From the NCBI GenBank assembly GCA_963746185.1, contig CAVVAE010000002.1:849249-913248 (forward strand): 64,000 bases of DNA, given 5' to 3'. Below the pieces are notes generated by a model, which saw nothing but the letters and a program-made list of their open reading frames with translations, ran no database searches and was not told where the DNA came from. The translations under genes were made by a program, and so were the position numbers. Source of the DNA: CAVVAE01 sp963746185. Lineage in GTDB: Bacteria > Actinomycetota > Actinomycetes > Propionibacteriales > Nocardioidaceae. Of this stretch, positions 25,335-34,779 are shown piece by piece (position 1 is the stretch's first letter; every line of letters begins with the position of its first letter).

Positions 25335-26561
25335 TCAGCGTGTGAGTTGATCGATGCGGCGCGCGACCGCTCCGGCGCCGTCGTCTTCGCTGACGAGGCG
25401 CGCAAGTTCTGTCGCCCGGTCGCGATGACGCGGATCGTCGAGCGCCTGACGGATCGCCCCCGCGAGCCGCGTGGGAGTCAGGTCTTCGAACGGGATGGGT
25501 TGTGGCCCAACCCCGAGGTTGTGGATGCGCTCGGACCAGAAGGGTTGATCAACCATCACCGGGACGGTGACGGTCGGTAGACCGGCCCGGAGTGCGGCAC
25601 CGGTGGTGCCTGCTCCGGCATGGTGCACGGCGGCAGCTACCCGAGGAAACAGCCATTCGTGTGGGGTGTCGCCAATTTGGAGGACGTCGTCATCTTCGAC
25701 AGATAGCTCGGCCCATCCGGCTTGCACGATGGCCCGGACGCGCGCTGCACGAATCGCCTCCAGTATCACGGGGCTTAGCTGTTCACCTCTCCCCACGGCC
25801 AGGCTGCCGAATCCGACGAAGATCGGCGGCGGTCCTGCGGCGAGGAAGTCGGTCAGTTGCGCGCTGGGCTGCCAGCCCGGAGACGTTGGGGGCCACCAGT
25901 AGCCGACCACCTCGACGTTGTCCGGCCAGTCTGCGGGCCGGGGTACGACGGCCGGGCTGTAGCCGTGACAGATGGGCGACTCCGAGGTGGCCAGCTGTTT
26001 CCACACCCCCTCGTGTGCTTCCGGCGGCAGCCCGAGCCGGCGACCCAGACGAGGCAGAACGTCGGCGTAGATCGCACGCGCGCGCTGCAACAGCTGCTCG
26101 TTGGCGGCACGGAGATCCAGGGCGTTGTCGTCATCCGGTTGCGCCAACCCTGGGAGCGGGAACTCCGCCGTCGGCACCGAGGGCGCCAGGTAAGCGCCGA
26201 TGGTCGGAATGCCGAATGCCCTAGCCACCAGAGCGCACATCGGCGCCTGGCCCAATGGAGTGAGGATGACGTCGGCGCCCAACTGAGCGGCGGCGACGAT
26301 GTCGTCACTCATCTCGGCCGTGAAGTCAGCGAGGGCCTGTTTCCAGGCCGCGTCGGAGTCGTGCTGCATCCGCAAGCGGATCAGTGACTCGGTGTCGCCG
26401 GACACCCTGCGCCACTCCAAGCCCATCTCGCGCACCATCGCCGCGAACCTGTCGTGCGTGGCGATCGCGACCCGACATCCACTCTCCTGCAAGCAGTGGC
26501 CCAGGCCGACATACGGGGCGACATCGCCGCGAGACCCCACACCCACGATCAGGACACGCAC
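25335..26561 (-). CDS. GT1-family glycosyltransferase
   Basis: About 408 residues of GT-B fold. The N-terminal acceptor domain begins VLIVGVGSRGDVAPYVGLG. The C-terminal donor-binding domain holds FVGFGSLA and the signature VHHAGAGTTGAALRAGLPTVTVPVMVDQPFW. This matches bacterial UDP-sugar:sterol/macrolide-type glycosyltransferases. Substrate unknown; macrolide inactivation is one known role in the family. Several GTG codons lie at the start (26579, 26567, 26561); the last is used because the fold begins there. It is divergent from the SDR gene. Confidence 0.88.
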   Translation of the reverse strand: MRVLIVGVGSRGDVAPYVGLGHCLQESGCRVAIATHDRFAAMVREMGLEWRRVSGDTESLIRLRMQHDSDAAWKQALADFTAEMSDDIVAAAQLGADVILTPLGQAPMCALVARAFGIPTIGAYLAPSVPTAEFPLPGLAQPDDDNALDLRAANEQLLQRARAIYADVLPRLGRRLGLPPEAHEGVWKQLATSESPICHGYSPAVVPRPADWPDNVEVVGYWWPPTSPGWQPSAQLTDFLAAGPPPIFVGFGSLAVGRGEQLSPVILEAIRAARVRAIVQAGWAELSVEDDDVLQIGDTPHEWLFPRVAAAVHHAGAGTTGAALRAGLPTVTVPVMVDQPFWSERIHNLGVGPQPIPFEDLTPTRLAGAIRQALDDPRHRDRATELARLVSEDDGAGAVARRIDQLTR

Positions 26562-26615
26562 TCGCACAAGCCTAGCCACCCGCCCGAACGCGTGTGCCGA
26601 TCGCGCCAGCTTGAA

Positions 26616-27395
26616 ATGGCAGCCAGACCTGTGAATGCTGGCGCGGTGCCCCTAGCTCTGATCACCGGACCCACTTCCGGCATCGGCCATGCCTTTGCAC
26701 ATGCACTCGCCGCCGAAGGCCATGACCTGGCGCTGGTCTCCCGAGACGAGATCCGGCTGAAGCAGGTCGCCAACGATCTGAGCAACGCCTACCAGGTCGC
26801 ATGCGAGGTAATCGCGGCCGACCTCTCCGACCTCGATCAGACCAAGAAGGTGGAGGCCTGGCTGCAGGACCACCCGGTCGACGTACTCGTCAACAACGCC
26901 GGGTTTGGCATGAAGAAGCCGTTCGACGCCAACGACATCGAGGATGAGCAGGCCAGCTTCGACGTGCTCGTGCGGGCAGTCATGCGGTTGACCCACGCGG
27001 CTCTGCGGCCGATGTTGCAACGCGGCCACGGTGACATCATCAACGTCTCCAGCGTCGCCAGTTTTCTCCCCCGTGGCACCTACGCGGCCCACAAGGCTTG
27101 GGTGACGAACTTCAGCGCATGGGCGAACGTGCGCTACAAGTCTCAGGGCGTCAGGGTGACGGCCTTGTGCGCGGGATTCGTCCGGACCGAGTTCCATCAG
27201 CGGATGTCGGCCAACCTCGACGGAATCCCCGGGTTTATGTGGTTGCAAGCCGATGCGCTCGTGGCTGAGGCGCTCGCCGATCTTCGTGCGGGTAAGGCGA
27301 TCTCTGTGCCGAGCAAGCGCTACAAGGTGGTCGTCGCTGTCACCAAGGTGCTGCCGCGAGGGCTGGTCGAGAAGGTCGCCAGGCGCGGCCGATGA
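26616..27395 (+). CDS. Short-chain dehydrogenase/reductase
   Basis: 259 residues. It has the SDR cofactor loop ITGPTSGIG at about 13-21 and the NNAG motif. The catalytic serine is in NVSSVASF and the YxxxK pair in YAAHK. A Rossmann-fold NAD(P)-dependent oxidoreductase of the classical type; substrate unknown. The ATG at 26616 has no clear ribosome site; GTG 26646 is an alternative start. It overlaps the next gene by four bases (ATGA), so the two are coupled. Confidence 0.88.
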   Translation: MAARPVNAGAVPLALITGPTSGIGHAFAHALAAEGHDLALVSRDEIRLKQVANDLSNAYQVACEVIAADLSDLDQTKKVEAWLQDHPVDVLVNNAGFGMKKPFDANDIEDEQASFDVLVRAVMRLTHAALRPMLQRGHGDIINVSSVASFLPRGTYAAHKAWVTNFSAWANVRYKSQGVRVTALCAGFVRTEFHQRMSANLDGIPGFMWLQADALVAEALADLRAGKAISVPSKRYKVVVAVTKVLPRGLVEKVARRGR

Positions 27396-28240
27396 GCGCG
27401 CCGACAGACGTGCATGAGTCCGTACGACGTGCCGACACCTCAACCGACCGAGGCACCTTCGCGACCTGGTTGTGCTCACCGCACGACACGTCCCTTCCGC
27501 GCGGCAACGTGATCTTCGTACCAGGCTTCACTGGCTCGAAGGAGGATTTCGCGCTCCTGCTGCCATTGCTCGCCGAATCTGGCTGGAACGTCGCGACGTA
27601 CGATCAGCGCGGCCAGTTCGAATCCCAGGCGGAGCCTGATGACGACTTCTCGTTGGATGGCCTAGCAACCGACCTTGTCGCCGTGGCCGCGGCGCTCTTC
27701 GGCGGCGATGAACGGGTCCACGTCGTCGGCCACTCGCTCGGAGGGCTCGTTGCTGCGGCTGCAGCGATCGAGCACCCCAACCGGTGGGCCAGCCTGACCT
27801 TGATGTGCAGCGGCCCGGGCGCGAACCACGGCCCCAGAGCCAAGCAGGCGATCGAAGAGGCCGACCTGATCGAAAGCGAGGGACTCGAGGCTCTCTGGCT
27901 GGCGAGGTCGCGAGCCGACGAGGAAAGGGGCGACCAGGGAACCCCGGAGGTCGAGGACCTCATGCACCGACGCTTCATGGCCAACTCACCGGAGTCACTC
28001 GCCGCGATGTCACGTCACATCGCCAACGCGCCCGACCGCACCAGCGATCTGGCCGCCCTCGATCTGCCTGTCGTGGTGCTGCGCGGCGAGGACGACCCGG
28101 CCTGGCCCCACGACGTCCAGGACCGGCTCGCTGAAGCGCTGGACACCAGCGTTGTCGTGATTCCGGAGGCGGCACACTCCCCGGCCGCCGAGCAGCCGTC
28201 GAAGACCCGCGACGCCCTGGTCCGCGGCTGGCTCGGCTGA
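27392..28240 (+). CDS. Alpha/beta-hydrolase
   Basis: 282 residues. The oxyanion strand VIFVPGFTGSKEDF, the nucleophile elbow VVGHSLGGLVAA (Ser), the acid residue in VLRGEDDPAWP and the histidine in IPEAAHSPAAEQP form a complete triad. Substrate unknown. It overlaps the SDR gene by ATGA, which suggests one pathway for the two enzymes. It ends before the inverted repeat at 28250-28291. Confidence 0.88.
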   Translation: MSAPTDVHESVRRADTSTDRGTFATWLCSPHDTSLPRGNVIFVPGFTGSKEDFALLLPLLAESGWNVATYDQRGQFESQAEPDDDFSLDGLATDLVAVAAALFGGDERVHVVGHSLGGLVAAAAAIEHPNRWASLTLMCSGPGANHGPRAKQAIEEADLIESEGLEALWLARSRADEERGDQGTPEVEDLMHRRFMANSPESLAAMSRHIANAPDRTSDLAALDLPVVVLRGEDDPAWPHDVQDRLAEALDTSVVVIPEAAHSPAAEQPSKTRDALVRGWLG

Positions 28241-28249
28241 CCATCCCTA

Positions 28250-28291
28250 CGTCCTGCACCTCGGCCACCATCGCGACCCGGGTGCAGGACG
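28250..28291. terminator. Inverted repeat between convergent hydrolase and nuclease genes
   Basis: CGTCCTGCACC and GGTGCAGGACG are perfect complements separated by 20 bases, 9 bases after the hydrolase stop and 11 bases before the end of the RecB-like gene. It is a likely bidirectional terminator. Confidence 0.65.
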
Positions 28292-28302
28292 CAAGCGGTG
28301 AG

Positions 28303-29151
28303 TTAGTCGTCGAGGCCGGCCCACGGTTCGCGGGGCGACACGGCAGCCGATCCGGCGGGGCAGACTCGGTTGTAGTCACACCAACCGCACAACGCACTCA
28401 CGTTCGTCGGATACATCGCATCCGCTTCGGCTTCACTCACGCCGGCGCGAAATCTCACGTCACGCTCGGCGATCTCAGCAGCGATCGAATCCGCGCGACC
28501 GATGTGACGGGTGAGCGCCTCGTCGGTGTGTTCCCAGCTGAGCACCTCACCCGTAGGGAGGTGGTGCAGCTCGACGCGGCGGCATCGGCGATGAAGGGTA
28601 CGCTCTGCGCCCGCTGCATAGATCGCCATGGCCAGCGACGTCCGCGCATCGTCGACCGTGAGCAGGTGCCGGCCGGTCTTGTAGTCGACGACGACAAGAC
28701 CCTCACTCCCTCGCTCGTCGATCCGGTCCACGCGTCCGAAGAGGGCCGCATGGTCAGTCTTGAGCGCGACGGTCCTCTCTACGCCGATCGGCTCGTCTGC
28801 AGGGTCGATGTCGGCGACGTACGCCTCGACCATCGCCCGTGCCCGGAGCCGAGTGGCTTCGAGCTGTGGTTCGTCGCGAAACCCATCACGTAGCCAGGCC
28901 TCATCGAGCAGGTCCCCGACGCGGGCGACCGTGCGCTGTTGGATCGGCAGCTTCCACCAGTTCGCCAGTGACGTGTGTACGGCGGCCCCGAGCGAGTTGT
29001 GGGCCCACGGCGGACCCTTCTGTGGTGTCGGGCGATCGAGGTAGTTGAAGCGGTAACGCCGTGGGCAGTCGAGATAGGTCATCAACCGCGACGGCGCCGC
29101 CTGCAACAGCCGCTTCGGCATACCCTCGAAGCCGAGCTGAGAGTCGGTCAC
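28303..29151 (-). CDS. RecB-family (Cas4-like) PD-(D/E)XK nuclease
   Basis: 282 residues. An early YLDCPRRYRFNYL cysteine and the C-terminal CGWCDYNRVC supply four cysteines for an iron-sulfur cluster. The nuclease core has LGAAVHTSL, GRVDRIDE and VVDYKTGRH. It is a single-domain exonuclease of the RecB/Cas4 group, commonly found outside CRISPR loci in actinobacteria; there is no CRISPR array or cas gene here. The GTG at 29151 overlaps the stop of the PHP gene (GTGA), so both are read together. Confidence 0.88.
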   Translation of the reverse strand: MTDSQLGFEGMPKRLLQAAPSRLMTYLDCPRRYRFNYLDRPTPQKGPPWAHNSLGAAVHTSLANWWKLPIQQRTVARVGDLLDEAWLRDGFRDEPQLEATRLRARAMVEAYVADIDPADEPIGVERTVALKTDHAALFGRVDRIDERGSEGLVVVDYKTGRHLLTVDDARTSLAMAIYAAGAERTLHRRCRRVELHHLPTGEVLSWEHTDEALTRHIGRADSIAAEIAERDVRFRAGVSEAEADAMYPTNVSALCGWCDYNRVCPAGSAAVSPREPWAGLDD

Positions 29152-30038
29152 GGGCGTGCTCGCGGGTTGGTCACGGCCGGCACGTCACGGGTTGACGCGC
29201 GAGCGTTGGCCGCTGCCCGGGCGAGCAGTTCCGCGTACTGATCCGGCGCGGTGACGTTCACGCCGAGCTCGTGGTCGACCTTGCCCGCTCCGTGGAAGTC
29301 ACTCGAGCCGGTACGCACCAGCCCGAGGTCATCAGCGTGCTGGCGGAGTGCAGCCCGGTCGTCGGCGGAGTGGTCCTGGTGATCGACCTCCAAACCGACC
29401 AGGCCGGCAGACACCAGGTCGGCCAGCGTCTCCTGGTCGAGGACCAGACGGCTCCCACGCCCCCAGGGGTGGGCGATCACAGCGGCGCCTCCTGCGGCAG
29501 TGACGATCTCGACCATGTCGCGCGTCGGTGTGGCGTATCGGACGACGTACCCCGGCCGGCCCCAGCTCAGCCAGTTGGCGAAAGCCTCCGAACGGTCCGC
29601 GACGATGCCCTTGGCCACCAGCACGTCGGCGATGTGAGGCCTCCCGATCGCAGCTCCCTCGCCCACCTGCTGGAGCACCTCGTGCTCGGTGACGTCGAGG
29701 CCCGCCTGCTGAAGCTGGCTCAGCATCGCGGTCAACCGACCAGTCCGCCCCTCCAGGATCTTCGCCAGCTCGTCGGCGAGCGGCGGGTAGGAAGGATCGG
29801 GCAGGTATGCCAGCAGATGTACGCCGGCACCGTCGAGCTTGGTCGAGATCTCCATGCCGGGAACCATCGTGATGCCGATGGTTAGCGCCGCCTCGGCAGC
29901 CTCGTCCCAGCCGGCCGCGGTGTCATGGTCGGTCAGCCCGATGACGTCGAGGCCCGCCTCAGCCGCAAGCGCCATCACCTCTGCCGGGGGTTGAGTCCCG
30001 TCAGACGCGCGCGAATGGGTGTGGAGGTCGATCTGCAC
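29148..30038 (-). CDS. PHP-domain phosphoesterase
   Basis: 296 residues. The PHP metal motifs are visible: IDLHTHSRASDG at the start, GLTDHDTAAG, MVPGMEIS, IAHPWGRG and SSDFHG. It resembles the YciV/TrpH-like group (3',5'-nucleotide bisphosphate phosphatases and 5'-3' exoribonucleases). The GTG at 30038 puts the conserved IDLHTHS at residue 3; GTG 30047 is also in frame. It overlaps the RecB-like gene by four bases and follows the MFS gene by about 10 bases, all on the minus strand. Confidence 0.88.
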   Translation of the reverse strand: MQIDLHTHSRASDGTQPPAEVMALAAEAGLDVIGLTDHDTAAGWDEAAEAALTIGITMVPGMEISTKLDGAGVHLLAYLPDPSYPPLADELAKILEGRTGRLTAMLSQLQQAGLDVTEHEVLQQVGEGAAIGRPHIADVLVAKGIVADRSEAFANWLSWGRPGYVVRYATPTRDMVEIVTAAGGAAVIAHPWGRGSRLVLDQETLADLVSAGLVGLEVDHQDHSADDRAALRQHADDLGLVRTGSSDFHGAGKVDHELGVNVTAPDQYAELLARAAANARASTRDVPAVTNPRARP

Positions 30039-30048
30039 CAGCCACACT

Positions 30049-31582
30049 CTATGGCGTGGGTGGTGGGGTGCTGTCGTCGCGAGAGTTGGCCAGCTCCGGA
30101 GGTACGTCGCCCTGACGAACAGACCGCCGCCGGCTGGCAAAAAGGTCAGAGAATCCCAACGCCACCGCAGCCAGGACGAAGATCAACGTGACCAGCACGG
30201 CCTGCCCGAGTGCGTGGCCGTACGCGTCGCTTCGCGCCGAGCCGCTGAGCTCGGCCACTCCCGCGGGCAGCGCGGCGAAGAACGCTGCCCCGATCACCGC
30301 CTGACCGATCGACGATCCGATCCGCTGCGCGGTCTGGAGAACACCGCCGGCCGTGCTGCCCGTCACGGGATCGACGTCCGCCAGCGTCAAAGTCTGGTTG
30401 GGGGTGATGACGGCACCCGACCCGAGACCGGTAATGAACAACGGCACGGCAAAGGCCAGCGCTGCCATGCGTTCCGGGTTCCTGACGCGCGACCAGGTCC
30501 AGCGACAGCGCCCCCAGCCCGAACGTCATACAGGCACCGACAACGAGGGGACGACCGATGCGCGTGACCACGCGCCCGGCCAGTGGTGCCGCCACGGCCG
30601 TTCCGAGCGCGAACGCGGTCACCCCAAGTCCGGACTGGAGCGCGGTGTAGCCCAGGCCCTGCTGGTAGTACAGCGCCAAGACGAGCGGCAACCCGGTCAT
30701 CCCGCAGAAGAACACCAACGCCAGGAGCACGCCGACCGTGTACGACGGCTGACGGAACAGGCGCAGGTCGATGAGCGGGTCAGACCGCTCGCGGGTGAGC
30801 CGCGCCTCCCGACGGAAGAACGTGACCAGCAGGACCACCGCTGGCACGGCAAGCCAGGCCAGCGAGAGGTCGTGCACGACGTCGTACTCAACGGCCGCGA
30901 ACAGCACACAGAACGTCGCGAGTCCCAGCATCACGGCACCAGCAATGTCCAGGCGGTGACGCCTCGACGACGAAGCCCCCGCAGTCTCGGGATGGCCGGG
31001 CAGCCAGCGTCGGGCGAGCGCGATAACGACCAGTCCGATCGGCACATTGACGAAGAAGACGAGGCGCCATCCGAGGTCGGGACCTCCGAGCGCGATCAGC
31101 GCACCACCGACGAGCGGCCCCAACGCCGTACCCACTCCGACGACCGCTCCAATCACGCCAAACGCCCTGCCCCGTTCGCCGCCGCGGAACATCTGCTGCA
31201 CCAAGCCCGAGACCTGCGGGTTGATGAGACCACCTGACAGTCCCTGCAGGACTCGTGCGGCGACGAGCACACCAGCTCCTGGCGCGAGACCAGACAACGC
31301 ACTGGTGACGACGAACCCGGTCACCCCGATCAGGAACAGCCGCCGTCGCCCGTGGTCGTCGCCCAGCCTCCCGGCGAGCACGGGGACGAGTCCGAACGAC
31401 AGCGTGTAGCCGCTAACGATCCACTGCAGCGTCGCCGGTCCGGCCCCCGTCGACTCACCGATCGCGGGCAGCGCGACGTTGGTGATACTCACGTCGAGCA
31501 GGGTCATGAAGAGGGCGCTGCAGCACACCGCCAAAGCGATCCAGCGTCGCGGATCCGTGTCGGGATCGGGCGTCGTGGTCAC
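30049..31582 (-). pseudogene. MFS drug/proton antiporter (DHA2 type), one frameshift
   Basis: The first ~367 codons encode transmembrane helices 1 to about 11 of an EmrB/QacA-type transporter: RWIALAVCCSALFMTLLDVSITNVALP, then GRLGDDHGRRR (motif A). Near 30478 the frame changes at CCCGGAACG. The C-terminal helices continue in another frame as FAVPLFITGLGSGAVITPNQT to the stop at 30049. Removing one G restores a full ~510-residue protein. Either a sequencing insertion or a recent pseudogene. Intact, it would export hydrophobic compounds. Start GTG 31582. Confidence 0.8.
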
Positions 31583-31648
31583 CAAAGCAGGCTACCGAGG
31601 GGCTGGCAGCGCGCCGCGCCAAGGACTGTGGTCGTCCACGAAAGGTGG

Positions 31649-32266
31649 TCAGTCGAGGATGAGCCGCGGCGAGAGTTCGCCTACGGGCAACACAGACAAC
31701 TCAGCGCCGAGCTGCCGAGCATCAACGAGCTGCATGGGTTGTACGACGATCGCGCTCGACTCGGCCGGGTGCACGATCACCCACAGCCAACGACCCGCGG
31801 CCTCGCCGACGAAGACCGAGCGGTCTTCGGGCGCCTCAACCCCCCAGAGCGGCATCGGACGACCATCGACCTGGAACTTCGCGTGCGGCGGCCCTTCGCC
31901 GACACCTTTGCTCGGGTAGCTGAGCGACAGGCCACCGAAGTGACTGCCGACTCCGGAGCCCGCCTCTTCGCAGACGAGAATGAGCTCCACCGGATCCCCG
32001 AAAGGGTCCGTACCGCTCCAGCTCGCTGCGGTCGCCTTGGCGTCGTGTCCCGACGTGTCACCACGACCCGTATGGGCGTGGCCTCCAAACGTCCAGCCCA
32101 TCGGCACCGGCCAGGGGGTCCACAAGGGCACCGGCAACGAGTTGATCTCCCCGCCGATCACCGCGGCGAAGGGATCCACCACGGTAAGCCGGGCCTTCAT
32201 GCACCAACCGTGGTGGGCAGCACACCCTGCGGTCAAGGTTGGCAGGCTCTCCTCGGCCTGTCCCAT
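31649..32266 (-). CDS. DUF6758-like conserved actinobacterial protein
   Basis: 205 residues. The body (PLWTPWPVPMGWTFGG, then CEEAGSGVGSHFGGL, PPHAKFQVDGRPMPLW and WLWVIVHPAES) matches what I know of the DUF6758 family. The family's N-terminal C-x2-C/C-x2-H zinc ribbon is only partly recognisable (GCAAHHGWC). The true start may therefore differ from the ATG at 32266, or the N-terminus may be decayed. It is divergent from the Nudix gene. Function unknown. Confidence 0.7.
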   Translation of the reverse strand: MGQAEESLPTLTAGCAAHHGWCMKARLTVVDPFAAVIGGEINSLPVPLWTPWPVPMGWTFGGHAHTGRGDTSGHDAKATAASWSGTDPFGDPVELILVCEEAGSGVGSHFGGLSLSYPSKGVGEGPPHAKFQVDGRPMPLWGVEAPEDRSVFVGEAAGRWLWVIVHPAESSAIVVQPMQLVDARQLGAELSVLPVGELSPRLILD

Positions 32267-32294
32267 CAACGAGGCGGCGGTTAACGTCGGGTTC

Positions 32295-32690
32295 GTGAGG
32301 GTTCCGTGTGTGGGCGTGCTGATCCGCGACGACGACGGCCGGATCGTCGTCGTCCAACGTGGTCATGACCCCGGTCGCGGTTTGTGGTCTATCCCGGGCG
32401 GACGTGTCGAGCCCGGTGAGTCGCTGGAAGTGGCCGCTCGCCGAGAGGCCCGAGAGGAGATCGGGCTCGACGTCGTACTCGGGCGCATCGTCGGAAGGGC
32501 TGATCTTCCCGCAGGCGATGGAGCGGTGTACGACGTGACCGACTTCGAGGCCACGATCGCTGGTGAGCTGACGGAGCTCGTGGCTGGCGATGACGCTGAC
32601 GACGCGCGCTGGGTCACGCGCGAGGAGTTCGAGGCGCTGCCCACGTCGCCCGGACTCACCGAAACCCTTGAGGCGTGGGCCATCTGGTAA
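32295..32690 (+). CDS. Nudix hydrolase
   Basis: 131 residues, a single Nudix domain. The box GGRVEPGESLEVAARREAREEIGL is complete (GX5EX7REUXEEXGU). The GLWSIPGG lead-in and C-terminal DARWVTREEFEALP resemble ADP-ribose or MutT-like small Nudix enzymes; the substrate cannot be told. The GTG at 32295 is chosen because the beta strand VPCVGVLIRDDDG follows directly. It is divergent from the DUF6758 gene. Confidence 0.88.
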   Translation: MRVPCVGVLIRDDDGRIVVVQRGHDPGRGLWSIPGGRVEPGESLEVAARREAREEIGLDVVLGRIVGRADLPAGDGAVYDVTDFEATIAGELTELVAGDDADDARWVTREEFEALPTSPGLTETLEAWAIW

Positions 32691-32767
32691 TCGCAGGCCG
32701 CCGCCGATCAGCACTGGTACGACGCCCCAGTCGCAGGTCGTCCACCGCCGCTGCGCGGTATGTGCAC

Positions 32768-33316
32768 TTAGCCGGCATCACAGAAGTGTGCGCGAACGAC
32801 TTGGGCCAGGTCATCGGGTTCGTTGACTCCGGTGTCGACCACCAGGTCGTACGTGATCCCGCGGTGTACGGACTCCGCCTGCCTCGCCGCCATACCGGCG
32901 ATCCGGTCTCCCCGAGCTGCCTCGCGAGCGGCCACGATGTCGGGCTCACAGCGGACGCCAACCCAGCCGACTGCGAGGCCGCGCAATGCTTCGTTCCAGC
33001 GCTGCTGCGCTGTCGGGCCGCTCACGAAGTTGTCCTCAACCAAGATGTGGGCACCGGCTGCCGCCATCGCGGCAACGCCGGCCATCCACTGACTCTCCAC
33101 TTCGACGAAGTCCGTCCCCACACCCACGCTCCCGTCGTCGGCCAGGTCGAGGCCCTCGGCACCGAGAAGCTTGCGGGGTGCGGCATCGATCAGCGCGTCG
33201 ACTCCGAGCCGCAGCCAGTACCCGTCGAGCACATCTTGCAGGCTCCGCGCCAGTGTGGACTTCCCTGAGCTGGACCCGCCGTTGAGCAGGAGAACCTGGG
33301 GACAGCTGTCGTTCAT
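32768..33316 (-). CDS. Chloramphenicol 3-O-phosphotransferase-like kinase
   Basis: 182 residues. The P-loop is LLLNGGSSSGKSTLA near residue 14, followed by WLRLGVDALIDA, where the family's catalytic aspartate lies, and WVGVRCEPDIVAAREAARGDR with GMAARQAESVHRGITYDLVVDT. This matches the Streptomyces venezuelae chloramphenicol phosphotransferase along its whole length. It may inactivate chloramphenicol by 3-O-phosphorylation, or phosphorylate another small molecule. The ATG at 33316 has AAGGAG upstream. The repeats at 33381-33480 lie just upstream of its promoter region. Confidence 0.85.
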   Translation of the reverse strand: MNDSCPQVLLLNGGSSSGKSTLARSLQDVLDGYWLRLGVDALIDAAPRKLLGAEGLDLADDGSVGVGTDFVEVESQWMAGVAAMAAAGAHILVEDNFVSGPTAQQRWNEALRGLAVGWVGVRCEPDIVAAREAARGDRIAGMAARQAESVHRGITYDLVVDTGVNEPDDLAQVVRAHFCDAG

Positions 33317-33380
33317 ACCTTCACTCCTTGGCGATCATTGGTCATGCACGCTCGATTGGCTCGCTGATTGAGCCGAGCCC

Positions 33381-33480
33381 TCGCTGATTGAGCCTGTCGA
33401 AATCACCGAGGGGTCTCGACAGGCTCGACCGCCGAAACGCTCGCTGATTGAGCCTGTCGAAATCCCTCAGGGGTCTCGTC
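33381..33480 (+). repeat. Dispersed palindromic intergenic repeat, two copies plus a fragment
   Basis: TCGCTGATTGAGCCTGTCGA occurs at 33381 and 33441, a period of 60 bases, each followed by AAATC and a GGGGTCTCG segment. A partial copy, TCGCTGATTGAGCC, starts at 33361. The same core in opposite orientation forms the array at 39735-39866. TCTCGACAGGCTCGA and related arms make each unit partly palindromic. It resembles REP-like intergenic repeats common in Nocardioidaceae genomes (from memory). Confidence 0.8.
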
Positions 33481-33594
33481 GTTGCCTCGTGCGTACGATG
33501 CCAGCGTGCGGGCCCGCATGTCGCTACTGCTCCTGACCCGAAGGTCGCGCGACCGGATTCATCGGATCGCTTCTTCCCGCGGACGCGTGGTCGG

Positions 33595-34764
33595 GTGAGC
33601 TTCTCGCGCCTCCTGAGGGGGCCTGCCCCGGTCTTGGTCCTGGTCGTCGCCGCGGGCGTCGCGGCTGCAGTCCGCGGCGACTTCAAGGATCTCTTGGTCT
33701 ACCAGTACGCGGGACAGGCAGTGCTCGACGGTCTGTCCCGCCTCGAGGGCGACCCTGTCAGCGGGCTGCCGTTCACCTATCCCCCATTCGCGGCAGTCTT
33801 GATGGTGCCCCTGGCGCCACTGCCGGCGTCGCTCGCAGCCGCGCTGTGGACCGGGGCGTCGGTGGGCGCGCTCGCGGCGGCCGTCGTGCTGGTACGCCGC
33901 GCGCTCAACCAGCCCGCGCCCGGGTGGCTGGTCGCGCTCGTGACCGGCGGCGCGCTCGCCCTGGAGCCGGTGTGGCAGAACCTCACGTTCGGACAGGTCA
34001 ACCTCTTCGTGATGTTGGCGCTGCTGGTCGACCTGCTGTGGCCCGAACGGCGCTGGTCCGGCGTGCTGGTCGGCATCGCAGCTGGCGTGAAGCTGACTCC
34101 TCTCGTGTTCGTCGTGCTGCTGGTGATGGTCGGACGTCGTACGGCTGCAGGACGGGCGCTGCTCGCCTTCGCGGGCACCGTCGCGCTGGGGTTCGTGGCC
34201 ATGCCCAGCGCGTCGAGGTCCTACTGGACTGACGGCCTTCTCGACGCAGACCGGGTCGGCCCGCCAGCGCTGGCGCATAACCAGTCGATCTACGGCGCGC
34301 TCACCCGGCTGCTCGACGGTCCGCCGTCGACCCTGCTGTGGCTCGCGATCGCCGGGCCGCTCGCATTCGCGGTCCTGGTCGTCGGCGCGGGCTGGTGGCG
34401 CCGCGGCGACCGGGTGCTGGGGACCTGTCTGGGCGCAGTGTCCATGCTGCTCGCCTCGCCGGTCTCGTGGTCGCACCACTGGGTGTGGGCGGTCCCGATC
34501 GGCCTGGTGTTGTGGGAACGGAGCCGGTGGGCGGCCGCCGCGTGGACCGCGGTGTTCGTGGCTCGCCCCGTGTTGTGGCCGCCATACAGTCAGAATCGCG
34601 AGTACGGGTGGAGCCCGCTCGAGCACCTCGTTGGCAACGCGTACCTGCTCGCGGCCCTTGCTTTCTCCATCTGGGCAGCGGCCGCCCTCAACCGCCGAGT
34701 CGGATCAGCTGGCGCCGTACCGACATCGAGTCGGCGTGTCACCAACCGCCGACTTCAGGCGTAG
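33595..34764 (+). CDS. GT87-family polyprenol-phosphate mannosyltransferase (DUF2029)
   Basis: 389 residues with about nine to ten hydrophobic segments. The family motifs DLLVYQYAGQAVLDG near the N-terminus, LPFTYPPFAAVLM, LTFGQVNLFVMLALL and GVKLTPLVF fit GT-C enzymes such as the actinobacterial PimE and alpha-mannosyltransferases of lipoglycans. It would use polyprenyl-phosphate-mannose on the outer face of the membrane. The GTG at 33595 starts just before the first helix; the frame is open further upstream through the repeat array, which is not coding. Confidence 0.85.
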   Translation: MSFSRLLRGPAPVLVLVVAAGVAAAVRGDFKDLLVYQYAGQAVLDGLSRLEGDPVSGLPFTYPPFAAVLMVPLAPLPASLAAALWTGASVGALAAAVVLVRRALNQPAPGWLVALVTGGALALEPVWQNLTFGQVNLFVMLALLVDLLWPERRWSGVLVGIAAGVKLTPLVFVVLLVMVGRRTAAGRALLAFAGTVALGFVAMPSASRSYWTDGLLDADRVGPPALAHNQSIYGALTRLLDGPPSTLLWLAIAGPLAFAVLVVGAGWWRRGDRVLGTCLGAVSMLLASPVSWSHHWVWAVPIGLVLWERSRWAAAAWTAVFVARPVLWPPYSQNREYGWSPLEHLVGNAYLLAALAFSIWAAAALNRRVGSAGAVPTSSRRVTNRRLQA

Positions 34765-34779
34765 CGGGGCGACTCTCGC

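Noticed and set aside
28303..29151. Cas4-like nuclease as part of a CRISPR system
   Set aside because: No repeats of CRISPR type and no other cas gene are present; single RecB/Cas4-fold nucleases are common outside CRISPR loci.
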